Source: Planococcus shixiaomingii
GTDB taxonomy: Bacteria > Bacillota > Bacilli > Bacillales_A > Planococcaceae
Direction of reading: 5' to 3'
Length of the DNA stretch: 64,000 bases
NCBI RefSeq assembly: GCF_030413615.1
Contig: NZ_CP129236.1
Location: 3,890,001-3,954,000, forward strand
Below are positions 35,010 to 45,486 of the stretch, one piece after another (positions within the stretch are counted from its first letter, which is position 1; every line of letters starts with the position of its first letter). The position numbers and the translations under genes are program-made. The notes under the pieces were generated by a model that worked only from the letters and a program-made list of their open reading frames with translations, was not told the DNA's origin and ran no database searches.

Positions 35010-35108
35010 TCATAGCTGATTACCTCAGAGAAATGGCTTTCTTTTATTGTTATCTACGCTCGAATCCCAAAGAACATGTTTTCTCTTTCGCGAAAAATCC
35101 GCAATAGT

Positions 35109-35145
35109 AAAGGGCATTGTTCTCGCACAGAGAACAATGCCCTTT
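35109..35145. terminator. Hairpin downstream of frlR
   Basis: 16-bp perfect stem (35109-35124 with 35130-35145) and a 5-nt loop, 32 nt after the frlR stop on the minus strand. The T tract is modest. Confidence 0.75.
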
Positions 35146-35177
35146 CTATATAAAAGCCCAAAAATTTATTTCATGTA

Positions 35178-35906
35178 TTACTTTGCCCGATGGACAGTCA
35201 AGTTCACCTTGTTCGTTTCACACATAAAAGTGGAAAGATGGACAGGTTCGTCATTCGCATCAAAAGCAATCTTTAAAATTCTAAATAAATTTGCGCCGAC
35301 ATCACATTCCAATAATTTCGCATACTCTGTGGTTGCGCCAATTACCTCAATAATTTTGTCGTTGCTGACAATTTCTGTGTTGTACTCTTTCGAAAGAATT
35401 TTGTACGTCGATTCGTTCATAGCAATTTTCTTTTCCAGATCGGGAAAGCGAACTAAAGGAAAATGAGCGATGTCGTAAAACAGAGGACGGTCATTTACGT
35501 ACATGAGCCGCTCCAATTCTAAAACAGGGCTTCCTTCATCAATTAACAGGTGGCCAGCGACTTCTTCAGGCGCCGGTATAACTTCGCTTCTTAAAATACG
35601 GGAGTTCGGAATCATGCCTAATTGATGGCTGAATTCTGAAAATCCGCTTACTGAAAGCAATTCATTGTGGAATTTGTTCGTTGTGACAAAAGTGCCTCTG
35701 CGCGGAACACGGGTTAACGTTCCTTCTTTCACCAACTCCTCAATGGCTTTTCGGATGGTGATGCGGCTGACATTGTAAATCTCACAAAGTTCAGCTTCAG
35801 TTGGAATTTGTTCATCCGGTTTGTACTTTCCTTGCTGAACGTCATTCTTCAACATTTGCCTTATTTGCATGTATAACGGCTGGGGAGTTGAAGGATTTAA
35901 ATTCAT
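35178..35906 (-). CDS. frlR: GntR/UTRA-family regulator of the fructosamine locus
   Basis: 242 residues. An N-terminal winged helix of the GntR type (PLYMQIRQMLKNDVQQGKY, IPTEAELCEIYNVSRITIRKAIEELVKEG, RVPRRGTFV) is joined to a UTRA ligand domain (LELERLMYVNDRPLFYDIAHFPL). UTRA domains bind phosphorylated sugars or amines; the likely effector is a fructosamine 6-phosphate. It is the last gene in the minus-strand set frlC-frlA-frlB-frlD-frlR, matching the gene content of E. coli frlABCDR. RBS AAGGA. The name rests on context more than on sequence. Confidence 0.8.
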   Translation of the reverse strand: MNLNPSTPQPLYMQIRQMLKNDVQQGKYKPDEQIPTEAELCEIYNVSRITIRKAIEELVKEGTLTRVPRRGTFVTTNKFHNELLSVSGFSEFSHQLGMIPNSRILRSEVIPAPEEVAGHLLIDEGSPVLELERLMYVNDRPLFYDIAHFPLVRFPDLEKKIAMNESTYKILSKEYNTEIVSNDKIIEVIGATTEYAKLLECDVGANLFRILKIAFDANDEPVHLSTFMCETNKVNLTVHRAK

Positions 35907-35934
35907 ACTTATTCATCCTTATCCATCAATAGAT

Positions 35935-35956
35935 TATGTAATATCTATTATACATA
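35935..35956. promoter_or_regulatory. Palindrome upstream of frlR
   Basis: TATGTA (35935-35940) and TACATA (35951-35956) separated by 10 nt, 30 bp upstream of the frlR start. A GntR-type operator for autoregulation is plausible. It differs from the motif found before frlC, frlB and frlD. Confidence 0.4.
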
Positions 35957-35971
35957 GATTTCCAAAGCCCG

Positions 35972-36754
35972 TCACCAAGCGCCAAAATAGCCGATTGTCT
36001 TGGCTGCCGTTTCTGAGCCCAATTCCATGCAGTCATCAATTGAAAGCCCCTTTAAGATCCCGTAAAGAAAACCTGCTATAAAGGAATCCCCCGCTCCCAT
36101 CGTATCCACTACTTCAGTTTCCACTGTCCCATTTTGATAAAACTGTTCGCCATCATAGGCGAGAGAACCGTTCTCGCCTAAAGTTGCTACAGCGATTTTG
36201 GATCCGCGATTTACTACTTCCTTTAATAATTGGCGGATATAGTCATCATCCTTTGTATAGGAGAAAAAAGAATAATCTACAAACGGCGATAAGTTTTTTA
36301 CCAAGTCGTGGCCGAGCTGATCGGAAAAGTCAAAGGACGTAAGCAAACCTATCTCTTTGAACAGCGGATACTTGTCTTCAGCATGTCCCCAAATTCCTGC
36401 GTGTACAAGCTTGTGCGTTCCTACAAACTCTACTTCTTTTTTTGTTAAGCAGAAACTGGCCATGACCCCTTCATCGTAATCTCCGAAACAACGGTCATTT
36501 CCCTTCAACTCAACTTGCGTAACTGCCGTTTTTCCTTCTTTTGTGGAAAGATGACTAATATCTACACCCTTTCCCTGGATTTTCTTTTTCATCAATTCCC
36601 CGTATGAATCAGTGCCTACCCAGCCGATATAAGCAGCATCAGCGCCTAACCCTTTTAGGTATACCGCCGCATTCACTGGATTTCCTCCGGGGTATGCCTG
36701 ATCATTTGCCAGATAAACATCCATGCAATTGTCCCCAACCGTCACAATTTTCAT
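35972..36754 (-). CDS. frlD: Fructosamine (fructoselysine) 6-kinase, PfkB family
   Basis: 260 residues of the PfkB/ribokinase family. It has VGDNCMDVYLANDQAYPGGNPVNAAVYL at the N-terminus (substrate site with the GGN motif), IGWVGTDSYG, and the C-terminal ATP/catalytic motif DTMGAGDSFIAGFLYGIL. FrlD phosphorylates fructoselysine or related Amadori compounds taken up by FrlA, producing the substrate of FrlB. The spacing and order with the SIS protein, permease and GntR regulator support this over other PfkB sugars. RBS GTAGGGGG. Repeat copy C separates it from frlB. A CTTGTATTA motif shared with the two frl promoters lies 18 nt upstream of its start. Confidence 0.83.
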   Translation of the reverse strand: MKIVTVGDNCMDVYLANDQAYPGGNPVNAAVYLKGLGADAAYIGWVGTDSYGELMKKKIQGKGVDISHLSTKEGKTAVTQVELKGNDRCFGDYDEGVMASFCLTKKEVEFVGTHKLVHAGIWGHAEDKYPLFKEIGLLTSFDFSDQLGHDLVKNLSPFVDYSFFSYTKDDDYIRQLLKEVVNRGSKIAVATLGENGSLAYDGEQFYQNGTVETEVVDTMGAGDSFIAGFLYGILKGLSIDDCMELGSETAAKTIGYFGAW

Positions 36755-36784
36755 CTTTCCCCCTACTTTCTCTTGTATTAAGGA

Positions 36785-36809
36785 ATGGGCACTACAAAGT
36801 AGCGCCCAT
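36785..36809. repeat. Flanking 25-bp direct repeat left of copy C
   Basis: Identical base for base to 37255-37279 on the other side of the element. It is itself a hairpin (ATGGGC.CTACTTTGTAG.GCCCAT on the minus strand). Confidence 0.9.
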
Positions 36810-36815
36810 TATAGG

Positions 36816-37248
36816 TTGTCGAGAAATTCTTGATAGACTTATTATTCATGGCGCTTCAGGCGGACACTTTCCGCAGGGTCTCGCCTGTCTCGCTTTCCCG
36901 CAGGAGTTGCCGCCTTCCGCTGTCATCAATATCCTTTTATTTCTTAGTAAATTTTTTAAATAAGTAAGTATTGAAAAACCTAACCTCTCTGCTGTTTCTT
37001 TCCGTTTCGCAAGATATGGAGCAAACCAGCGGAGACTCCCGCGGGACAGCGAAGTGCCGAAATCCACTCGGGCGCTAAGGCCGAGTTAGTTCGGCGCAAG
37101 CCCGCAGGAAAGACATTGGCCAATGGTAGTGAGGCCAAGTCTTTGCGACGAAGCGCACAGCGCTGCAGGAGCACATGTTTTTAGCGCAGCTGTTTTGCGG
37201 AATATCGACTACATCAATATAAAAGAACAATTAGTATTTTTCTCAACA
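36816..37248. repeat. GC-rich intergenic element, copy C (~433 bp)
   Basis: Left end TTGTCGAGAAA (36816-36826), right end TTTCTCAACAC (37238-37248). The left module (AGGCGGACACTTTCCGCAGG) is shorter than in A and B. The right module is the fullest: GAGCAAACCAGCGGAGACTC, then ~75 bp (37050-37110) shared with copy D, then GCAGCTGTTTTGC. It lies between frlB and frlD, two genes in the same direction. Confidence 0.87.
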
Positions 37249-37254
37249 CACTGG

Positions 37255-37279
37255 ATGGGCACTACAAAGTAGCGCCCAT
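37255..37279 (-). terminator. Hairpin after frlB; right-hand 25-bp direct repeat of copy C
   Basis: Seven nucleotides after the frlB stop. A GC-rich stem of about 10 bp with a short loop; T tract weak. Exact duplicate at 36785-36809. Confidence 0.75.
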
Positions 37280-37286
37280 CAGCTTT

Positions 37287-38306
37287 TTAATATGCCATTT
37301 GCCGGTAATATCTTCTAAGGGTTAATGGATGATTTCTTTCGCGCTCCAGGTAAACACTGATACGGCTTAACAACGCCCAGTTGATGTTGACAGAAAAGTG
37401 GCTTCTGAATTCATCGCTGATTCCTTCCATTTCGAAATCTTTCGTGTCAATAACCGTAAGCTGTTTTGTAATCTTTTCAGCAAATCTTTCAACACGATCC
37501 ATCAATGGCCGTGTTTCATCTTCGCCTTTCAGTAAAATAACACTCGTGTCTTCCACAACCAGTTCAAGGGTTCCGTGGAAGAATTCGGCTGCGTGGATTG
37601 ATTTGGCGTGAATCCATTGCATCTCTTCCAGAATGCACATTGCATAGGAATAAGTGTTGCCCCACAAGTTACCGGAACCGACCATCATGTGATAGTCCGT
37701 ATCTTTATGCTTAATCGCGAACTCTTCTGCTTTCGCATCAAATGCCTTCACTGAGCTTAAGATCGCTCTTGGCAGCAGCGCAACTTCCTCTGTGAATTGC
37801 TCGTACTGCGGAAATTCGCCATTGTTGTGCATGAAACGGAATACCACCATGTGCAACAGCATGAAGAACGTATCAAAAGAATGCGTTTCTGATCCAGTCG
37901 TGATGCAGTGGTCGACTGCTTGAGTAAGCGGCGTATTCGGCTCTGCCACTAAAGCGATCGTTGTCGCTCCTCTTTCTTTGCAGAATTTAGCTGCTGCGAC
38001 TGTTTCTTCCGTTGTTCCAGAGACGGATGTGAAGATGCACACAGAATCTTCGCTAAAGCGTTTGTTGTTCATCACCATGAATTCTGCCGCTATTTGCGCT
38101 TGCACTTCGATTGTTGAATTGGCTTTTAAAATGTATTCGTAAGGATACATCATCGCGATTGTTCCGCCTGCGCCGATAAGGAAAATGTTGCTGTAGCCTT
38201 TATTACAAATACCGTCTACTATTTCTTCGATTTTCCCTCTATAAGCTAACCCTTCTTTTTCAACCAGTTTCAAGAACAATTCTTCATCGTATTTTAGCAC
38301 GTTCAT
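37287..38306 (-). CDS. frlB: SIS-domain fructosamine-6-phosphate deglycase
   Basis: 339 residues with two sugar isomerase (SIS) domains: FLIGAGGTIAMMYPYEYIL and CIFTSVSGTTEETVAAAKFCKERGATTIALVAEP in the first, GSGNLWGNTYSYAMCILEEMQWIHAKSIHAAEFFHGTLELV in the second. FrlB hydrolyses fructoselysine 6-phosphate to glucose 6-phosphate and lysine. I chose the ATG at 38306 (MNVLKYDEELFLKL) because GGAGAGG immediately precedes it; the ATG 12 bases upstream overlaps that RBS. A well-conserved promoter/operator lies just upstream. Its stop is 7 nt before a hairpin that was duplicated with repeat copy C. Confidence 0.85.
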   Translation of the reverse strand: MNVLKYDEELFLKLVEKEGLAYRGKIEEIVDGICNKGYSNIFLIGAGGTIAMMYPYEYILKANSTIEVQAQIAAEFMVMNNKRFSEDSVCIFTSVSGTTEETVAAAKFCKERGATTIALVAEPNTPLTQAVDHCITTGSETHSFDTFFMLLHMVVFRFMHNNGEFPQYEQFTEEVALLPRAILSSVKAFDAKAEEFAIKHKDTDYHMMVGSGNLWGNTYSYAMCILEEMQWIHAKSIHAAEFFHGTLELVVEDTSVILLKGEDETRPLMDRVERFAEKITKQLTVIDTKDFEMEGISDEFRSHFSVNINWALLSRISVYLERERNHPLTLRRYYRQMAY

Positions 38307-38322
38307 CTTCCTCTCCATTTTA

Positions 38323-38349
38323 ATTTGTTATGCCTTGTATTATAATTTA
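38323..38349 (-). promoter_or_regulatory. frl promoter/operator before frlB
   Basis: 27 bp differing at one position from 40626-40652 before frlC. On the minus strand it contains TATAAT followed by ACAAGGCATAACA. The conservation of sequence around and downstream of the -10 marks a regulator site, probably for FrlR. Confidence 0.75.
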
Positions 38350-38380
38350 ATATAACAATTTATACAACCGGTTTCCATTT

Positions 38381-40581
<2,201 letters not shown>

Positions 40582-40625
40582 TCCAGCGATTTGCGAGCGA
40601 TTTCACTCCTTTATGAAAACGTTTT

Positions 40626-40652
40626 ATTTGTTATGTCTTGTATTATAATTTA
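40626..40652 (-). promoter_or_regulatory. frl promoter/operator before frlC
   Basis: Minus strand: -35 TTGTTT, 17-bp spacer, -10 TATAAT. The 27-bp block around the -10 recurs with one change before frlB (38323-38349), and its CTTGTATTA core occurs again before frlD (36772-36780). Likely FrlR operators. Confidence 0.75.
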
Positions 40653-40695
40653 GCAATACATAAAAAACAATCTAAATTTTACAAACTTTAAACAA

Positions 40696-40736
40696 AAAAA
40701 TGAAGACACTCTTCTTTTGATAGAGAAGAGTGTCTT
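40696..40736 (-). terminator. Distal terminator of the histidine kinase gene
   Basis: 14-bp arms GAAGACACTCTTCT... with a ~7-nt loop; seven T follow on the minus strand. Confidence 0.85.
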
Positions 40737-40828
40737 CAAAGTAGCTTTTGCAATTTGCTTCGGGTGTAGCTTTCGTAATCATGAAACAAAATAGCTGAAT
40801 GGCAGGGATCGATGCAAATCCACATGAA

Positions 40829-40864
40829 ACAAACAAGCTACCGAAAAATTCGGCAGCTTGTTTA
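40829..40864 (-). terminator. Proximal hairpin after the histidine kinase gene
   Basis: AACAAGCTACCG pairs with CGGCAGCTTGTT, one wobble or mismatch, 10 nt after the stop codon. The T tract is poor, and a second, better terminator follows. Confidence 0.65.
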
Positions 40865-40873
40865 AAGCGATCA

Positions 40874-42946
40874 TTAACTTATAGGTTGCTCTTCGTTGTT
40901 CAAATAAAACTTCGTCAGAAAAGTAGTGCCTTCAGGTCCTGTCTGAATTTCGATTTTGGCGTTGTGGCGCGCAGCGATGGCGTAACAAATGCCCAGCCCC
41001 AGGCCAGTGCCGTTGTCTTTCGTCGTGTAAAACGGCGTACCGAGCTTCTCCAATACTTCGGGTTGGATTCCTTCTCCTTCATCTTGCACGCCAAGAACCA
41101 CACAATTTTCATCTTCTTTGTACGTACAGATGGTCAGAACTTTTCCTTCATCCATCGCATCTAACGCATTGCGATAAAGGTTGATGATCAATTGCCGAAT
41201 TTCATTGCGGTTTAACAGCAATTCCGGAATGTCTTGCGTATCAAATTCGATCAGCTTGTTTTGGCCGAACGTATCAATTTTTATTAACGGTGAAATGTCA
41301 TGAATGATGGAGTTCAAATCCAGCATCTCCAAATCGGATGTTCTTGTATTTCCCACTGATAGAAATTCCGTGATAATGGAATTGGCCCGGTCGAGTTCTT
41401 CAATCATTACATCAAAGTACACGTCATGTTTATCGAGCTGATTTTCTTGCTTCAATAGCTGCAGGAATCCCCTTATAGTCGTCATTGGATTTCTGATTTC
41501 ATGGCTGATACCCGCGGCCATTTGCCCAATCAGATCCAAATTGGACAAGCGCCTGAATTCCTTTTCGTACTTCTTTTTTTCCGCTATATTTTTGAATAGG
41601 CAGCAGATGCCCTCGTCAAACGGATAAACCACAATTTCAGGCCAGTAAGTTTCAGTTACTGAAGGGATTTCAAAATGCACCGGCACCCGTTCGGTCATTG
41701 CCCGGTTAAACTCTTTGTACATGATGGTATCCGCATATTCCGGGAATATATCCCATATGTTTTTTCCCAGCACATCTTCAATCGATTTTCTTTTTGGAAG
41801 ATATTGATGCTTGTTTATATAAATGAATTCCCACTCTTTGTTCAAAGCAAAAAAGCCGTCTGTAATACTCTCTATGACACTTGTAACCCGTTCATTGGCA
41901 AGGGCCAGTTCGCTTGTCCGCTGCTCCACCCTATTTTCAAGCTGATCCATATAGAGTAAATTTGAAAATGTTGGAGCTGTAGCATCAACAATCGATTGAA
42001 CCAATTGAATTTGCGATTCGCTATAATCTGGGGCATTTCCTGCTAGATCAGCTACCATGATGATTCCCATTACTTCCCCCATTAATGCCAATGGAACCAT
42101 AAGAGATCCTTTGAATGGCTGGGATTGAACATAGCTGATCTCTTTTGTTTGCACCACATGTTGAATAATTGCTTCATAAGGGTGCCTCGTTTTCGCTTCG
42201 TCTAGCGCTGCATTCCATTCCGCTTCTGTCAAAGTGCTGTCTTTGTTCAGCTTTGTGCCATGAAAGACTTTCTTCTCCATTGGCTCCAGCAAGTGAGCCA
42301 CAATGTCATTATTGTCCAAGACTTTTCCTATGTAGAAAAAGCATTTATCTATACATTCTTGCAGGGAAGAACACATTGATAAATCGCTCGTCACATCCAG
42401 CAACAGCTGCTTTTCGGCAATCAGATTTTCTTTTTGGGCCAAGTTTTTAGCATTTTGGATGGCCACTGCCGCCATATTTACATACGCTTCCACGCTTTGA
42501 ATTTCCGACACCGATAAATCCATAGGTTTCGCGTAGTCAAATAAAAACACCATACCGAATAGCTCTTGTTCAAACGAAATCGGCAGCGCCAGCAGCGATT
42601 TAATTTCCAGCACATTAACCGGATTCCGGTCAGGCCGTTGATCTTTTGCTGTATCCGGAATGTAAACGGTTTTTTTAGTTTCAATCACTTCTCTGGCCAA
42701 TAAATCTGTTTTGGGATCGATTACTTGATCAGTCAGCAAATTGCCGTTTATCACTTCCGGTTTGCCTGCATAAGCCTTGAAAGTACCGTCACCCTGGGGC
42801 AAAAAAATGCCAACAGAGCTGCATTGCACAATTTCTTCGGAAATCGCCGCTGTTACATGCTGCAGCACTTCGCGCAGCTCGAGTTTGGTGTTGATGATTT
42901 TCGTTATATTTGCAAGCCTCGAATATCTCGTTTGTTCCCCTAACAT
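40874..42946 (-). CDS. GAF-GAF-PAS sensor histidine kinase
   Basis: 690 residues, soluble. Two GAF domains (~15-170 and ~185-335), a coiled coil, a PAS domain (~355-465) and a HisKA/HATPase kinase core. The phospho-acceptor is H482 (GISHEIRNPMTTIRGF), with N-box NLYRNALDAMDEG, G1 VQDEGEGI, F TPFYTTK and G2 GTGLGLGI. It resembles Bacillus sporulation/KinE-type kinases. No response regulator is adjacent, so it is an orphan. The ATG at 42946 follows a GGAG/GCGGAAG region; a TTG 15 bases upstream is the alternative. Confidence 0.88.
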   Translation of the reverse strand: MLGEQTRYSRLANITKIINTKLELREVLQHVTAAISEEIVQCSSVGIFLPQGDGTFKAYAGKPEVINGNLLTDQVIDPKTDLLAREVIETKKTVYIPDTAKDQRPDRNPVNVLEIKSLLALPISFEQELFGMVFLFDYAKPMDLSVSEIQSVEAYVNMAAVAIQNAKNLAQKENLIAEKQLLLDVTSDLSMCSSLQECIDKCFFYIGKVLDNNDIVAHLLEPMEKKVFHGTKLNKDSTLTEAEWNAALDEAKTRHPYEAIIQHVVQTKEISYVQSQPFKGSLMVPLALMGEVMGIIMVADLAGNAPDYSESQIQLVQSIVDATAPTFSNLLYMDQLENRVEQRTSELALANERVTSVIESITDGFFALNKEWEFIYINKHQYLPKRKSIEDVLGKNIWDIFPEYADTIMYKEFNRAMTERVPVHFEIPSVTETYWPEIVVYPFDEGICCLFKNIAEKKKYEKEFRRLSNLDLIGQMAAGISHEIRNPMTTIRGFLQLLKQENQLDKHDVYFDVMIEELDRANSIITEFLSVGNTRTSDLEMLDLNSIIHDISPLIKIDTFGQNKLIEFDTQDIPELLLNRNEIRQLIINLYRNALDAMDEGKVLTICTYKEDENCVVLGVQDEGEGIQPEVLEKLGTPFYTTKDNGTGLGLGICYAIAARHNAKIEIQTGPEGTTFLTKFYLNNEEQPIS

Positions 42947-43270
42947 TCTTCCGCTCTCCAATCATAAGCCTTTTATCTGCACCGCAATAAAGGCCCCAGT
43001 TTTCTTTCTAGTTCTATTCCTTCATTTTACATGGATTACCAAGAACTATGTAAAAAATAGTTTTAATTTACAGTTTAGTGTTGAACCGCGGACTTTTATT
43101 AGAAAGTTTTAACGAAAATTAAGCAATATGTATTAGTTTTTAGATTTTCCTATTTCTATTCCAAGTAAACTGACCCCTAAGAATTCTACTAAAGTGATAC
43201 TTTTAACTAGGCCACTCCTTTGCTATTGTAACAGTACGCGTAAAACTGCTAAGAAAGAAGGATGAGGACG
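42947..43270. other. Divergent intergenic region
   Basis: About 320 bp between the histidine kinase and the ECF S-component. AT-rich, no credible gene. I looked for riboswitch motifs common before vitamin transporters (preQ1, THF, TPP, FMN) and saw none. GATGAGGACG at 43261-43270 is the RBS region of the S component. Confidence 0.4.
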
Positions 43271-43810
43271 ATGCAAAAAACATCAACAACCAATTATTCA
43301 AGCGGCCGCACTTTTGATTTGATTTTGACCGCTATGTCCATTGCACTTGTATTTGTTGCGACACTCTTGTTAAATATTAAATTGCCAATTACGGCAAACG
43401 GCGGATTGGTCCACCTCGGGACGGCTATGCTTTTCGTCATCTCCATCGTCTTCGGCCCTAAAAAAGGCATGATTGCCGGAGCAATCGGGATGGGATTATT
43501 CGACTTGGTGTCTGGCTGGACCCTATGGGCGCCGATTTCATTTCTGGCCCGTGGATTGCAGGGCTATCTTGTAGGGAAGATCGCCTGGTCGAACGGCCGC
43601 AACGGAAACAGCACGAAATTCAATATCCTCGCTGCTATACTTTCGGTTCCGTTCATGTTGGCCATTTACTATGTTGGTGAAGCGATCATCTTCGGCAGTT
43701 TCATCGTGCCGGCGGCTTCGATTCCCGGTAATATCGTTCAAAACGTGGTCGGGCTAATCGTCGCTATCCCAGTTGCCGTTGCACTGAAGAAAACGCCGTT
43801 CTTCAAATAA
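43271..43810 (+). CDS. ECF transporter S component
   Basis: 179 residues with five to six hydrophobic helices. It has the pattern of energy-coupling-factor substrate-binding membrane proteins: LILTAMSIALVFVATLLLNIKLP, GGLVHLGTAMLFVISIVFGPKKGMIAGAIGMGLFDLVSG and a C-terminal ending in a short basic tail. It needs shared EcfA/EcfT energising subunits encoded elsewhere. The vitamin or metal substrate cannot be told; the family is close to DUF1393/HmpT-like proteins. The ATG at 43271 is preferred over one at 43262 that abuts the RBS. Confidence 0.8.
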   Translation: MQKTSTTNYSSGRTFDLILTAMSIALVFVATLLLNIKLPITANGGLVHLGTAMLFVISIVFGPKKGMIAGAIGMGLFDLVSGWTLWAPISFLARGLQGYLVGKIAWSNGRNGNSTKFNILAAILSVPFMLAIYYVGEAIIFGSFIVPAASIPGNIVQNVVGLIVAIPVAVALKKTPFFK

Positions 43811-43855
43811 ATCCCCCAAGCATAGTAGGTATTTAACTAAACAGTTTTATAGTAA

Positions 43856-43892
43856 AAAAGCAGGGAGCCATTCGTAGGCTCCCTGCTTTTCA
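43856..43892. terminator. Bidirectional terminator
   Basis: 14-bp perfect stem (43856-43869 with 43877-43890), 7-nt loop, A tract left and T tract right. Serves the ECF gene and the convergent YxjI-like gene. Confidence 0.92.
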
Positions 43893-43922
43893 TTGTGAGT
43901 TACAAAGAAGTATGTATTGAAT

Positions 43923-44420
43923 TTACATCGATACTCCTGAAGAAGCAGCTGCTTGGTCCGCTTTTACACAATCGATTGCAACAACAAGCGCAATGACGAT
44001 AGCCTCGATCTCTTCATTCAGTACTTGAACCTTATAGCTATCGCCCCAAGTGAACCACTCTTTGTTCACTTTGCCTATGACTTCACCATGCTGCAGCACT
44101 TGAAAATCCATCTCCCACCAATTTCCATGCACTTCAATGCCTGCCGCATCGATCGCATAACGTGCTTTGAAGAAGGAAAACTCCTTCGTGATCGTTAAAA
44201 CTTCCCGGCCATTTACTTCAACGAAAAACTTAGGCAATAAACTGAAGACCTTTTTCGTAATAAGCGCAACGCTTTCCCTCTTTGTATTCGTAATGGAAAA
44301 AGTTTTTGGGATTTGCATAAAACTGCCTTCCACGTAATATGCATCGTTCTCCTGCTGATCCTTGACCGTAAATTTGCCGCTAAGACTGAAAACCTTTTGC
44401 TTCATGTAAAAATGCTTCAT
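43923..44420 (-). CDS. LURP-one-related/YxjI-like protein
   Basis: 165 residues, all-beta with one hydrophobic central helix. The pattern MKHFYMKQKVFSLSGKFTVKDQQENDAYYVEGSFMQIPKTFSI, then a repeated F.V...G.EV..I.KEFSF, fits the tubby-like LURP-one/DUF567 family, of which B. subtilis YxjI is a member. A C-terminal hydrophobic segment (EAIVIALVVAIDCVKAD) may help membrane binding. Function unknown; phospholipid-scramblase-like or membrane-associated roles are proposed for the fold. Single gene. Confidence 0.82.
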   Translation of the reverse strand: MKHFYMKQKVFSLSGKFTVKDQQENDAYYVEGSFMQIPKTFSITNTKRESVALITKKVFSLLPKFFVEVNGREVLTITKEFSFFKARYAIDAAGIEVHGNWWEMDFQVLQHGEVIGKVNKEWFTWGDSYKVQVLNEEIEAIVIALVVAIDCVKADQAAASSGVSM

Positions 44421-44904
44421 ACTCCGCCTCCTTCGATTAAGTCCGTTCAGAAAAACTACCTTTACTTACGATTAACTTCACCTAATAGTTTCTAAATTTT
44501 TGTTTTTTAAAAATTAATTTCCTTATTAAGTCCAATTTGTTGGGTCCGGCATTCCACTTTTATCAGTTAACCCTTTTTTATTGAGAAATATTATCGCCAA
44601 ACAAAAAATAACCCTATTCTGAAATATTTAAATATTCCTTTTTTAAAATTTCAAATTTAAGTCTTACTTCCTGGAGTGGAAGCAAGCTTCACTTGGTATA
44701 CTGAAATCTCTAGAGAATAAAGAGAACTTTTAGTTAAAGGGTTATCTTTGACAAATAAGCAGTTTCATATAACAATAGTAATAGAATTAGAATTATTATA
44801 GTTTGATAACAATGTTAATCAAGGCGAATAACTTTGATTAATATTTTTTGTTCTCTGAATCCCAACTACAGTAATTCTAAAAAAACATCCTGGAGGTAGT
44901 TAAT
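44421..44904. other. Intergenic region upstream of ahpC
   Basis: 484 bp, very A/T rich, no credible gene. Its right half holds the ahpC promoter and a PerR-like box. An imperfect inverted repeat (CTTACTTCC and GGAAGCAAG) lies near 44664-44687. The rest shows nothing I can name. Confidence 0.45.
44748..44801 (+). promoter_or_regulatory. ahpC promoter with PerR-like box
   Basis: TTGACA at 44748-44753 with an AT-rich -10 (AACAAT, 17 bp on). At 44787-44801 the 15-mer TTAGAATTATTATAG matches the PerR box TTATAATNATTATAA at all but two positions. Peroxide derepression of ahpCF through PerR is the known arrangement in Bacillus. Confidence 0.65.
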
Positions 44905-45474
44905 ATGTCTTTGATCGGAAAAGAAATACAACCATTTAAAACTTCAGCTTACAATGCTGGAAGCGGTGAATTTATCGAAGTTACTGAGGAAAACTTGAAA
45001 GGAAAATGGAGTGTTGTTTGCTTCTATCCAGCAGATTTCACATTCGTTTGCCCTACTGAACTTGAGGATCTTCAAAAGCAGTACGCTACGCTTAAAAGTC
45101 TAGGAGTTGAAGTGTATTCAGTTTCAACGGATACTCATTTCACTCATAAAGCATGGCACGATCATTCAGATGCTATCAGCACAATCGAATATATTATGAT
45201 TGGCGACCCTTCTCAAAGAATTACTCGCAGCTTTGATGTACTGGACGAAGAAGCAGGTCTAGCACAACGCGGTACATTCATCCTTGATCCAGAAGGTATT
45301 GTCCAAGCAGCAGAAATCAACGCGGACGGCATTGGCCGTGACGCAAGCACGCTTGTCGGCAAGATCAAAGCAGCACAATATGTTCGCAACAACCCAGGCG
45401 AAGTTTGCCCTGCAAAATGGGAAGAAGGCAGCGCAACACTTAAGCCAAGCCTTGACCTTGTAGGCAAAATTTAA
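44905..45474 (+). CDS. ahpC: Alkyl hydroperoxide reductase subunit C (2-Cys peroxiredoxin)
   Basis: 189 residues. Peroxidatic C49 in FTFVCPTEL and resolving C168 in GEVCPAKW are both present, with the GFGxxR-type and YF-like C-terminal features of typical AhpC ([17 protein letters not shown]). It reduces H2O2 and organic peroxides and is recycled by AhpF, encoded 12 nt downstream. RBS CTGGAGG. Regulated probably by PerR. Confidence 0.96.
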   Translation: MSLIGKEIQPFKTSAYNAGSGEFIEVTEENLKGKWSVVCFYPADFTFVCPTELEDLQKQYATLKSLGVEVYSVSTDTHFTHKAWHDHSDAISTIEYIMIGDPSQRITRSFDVLDEEAGLAQRGTFILDPEGIVQAAEINADGIGRDASTLVGKIKAAQYVRNNPGEVCPAKWEEGSATLKPSLDLVGKI

Positions 45475-45486
45475 GGAGTTCTGATA

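Noticed and set aside
42962..43260. A riboswitch upstream of the ECF S component
   Set aside because: None of the conserved cores of vitamin or preQ1 riboswitches could be found.
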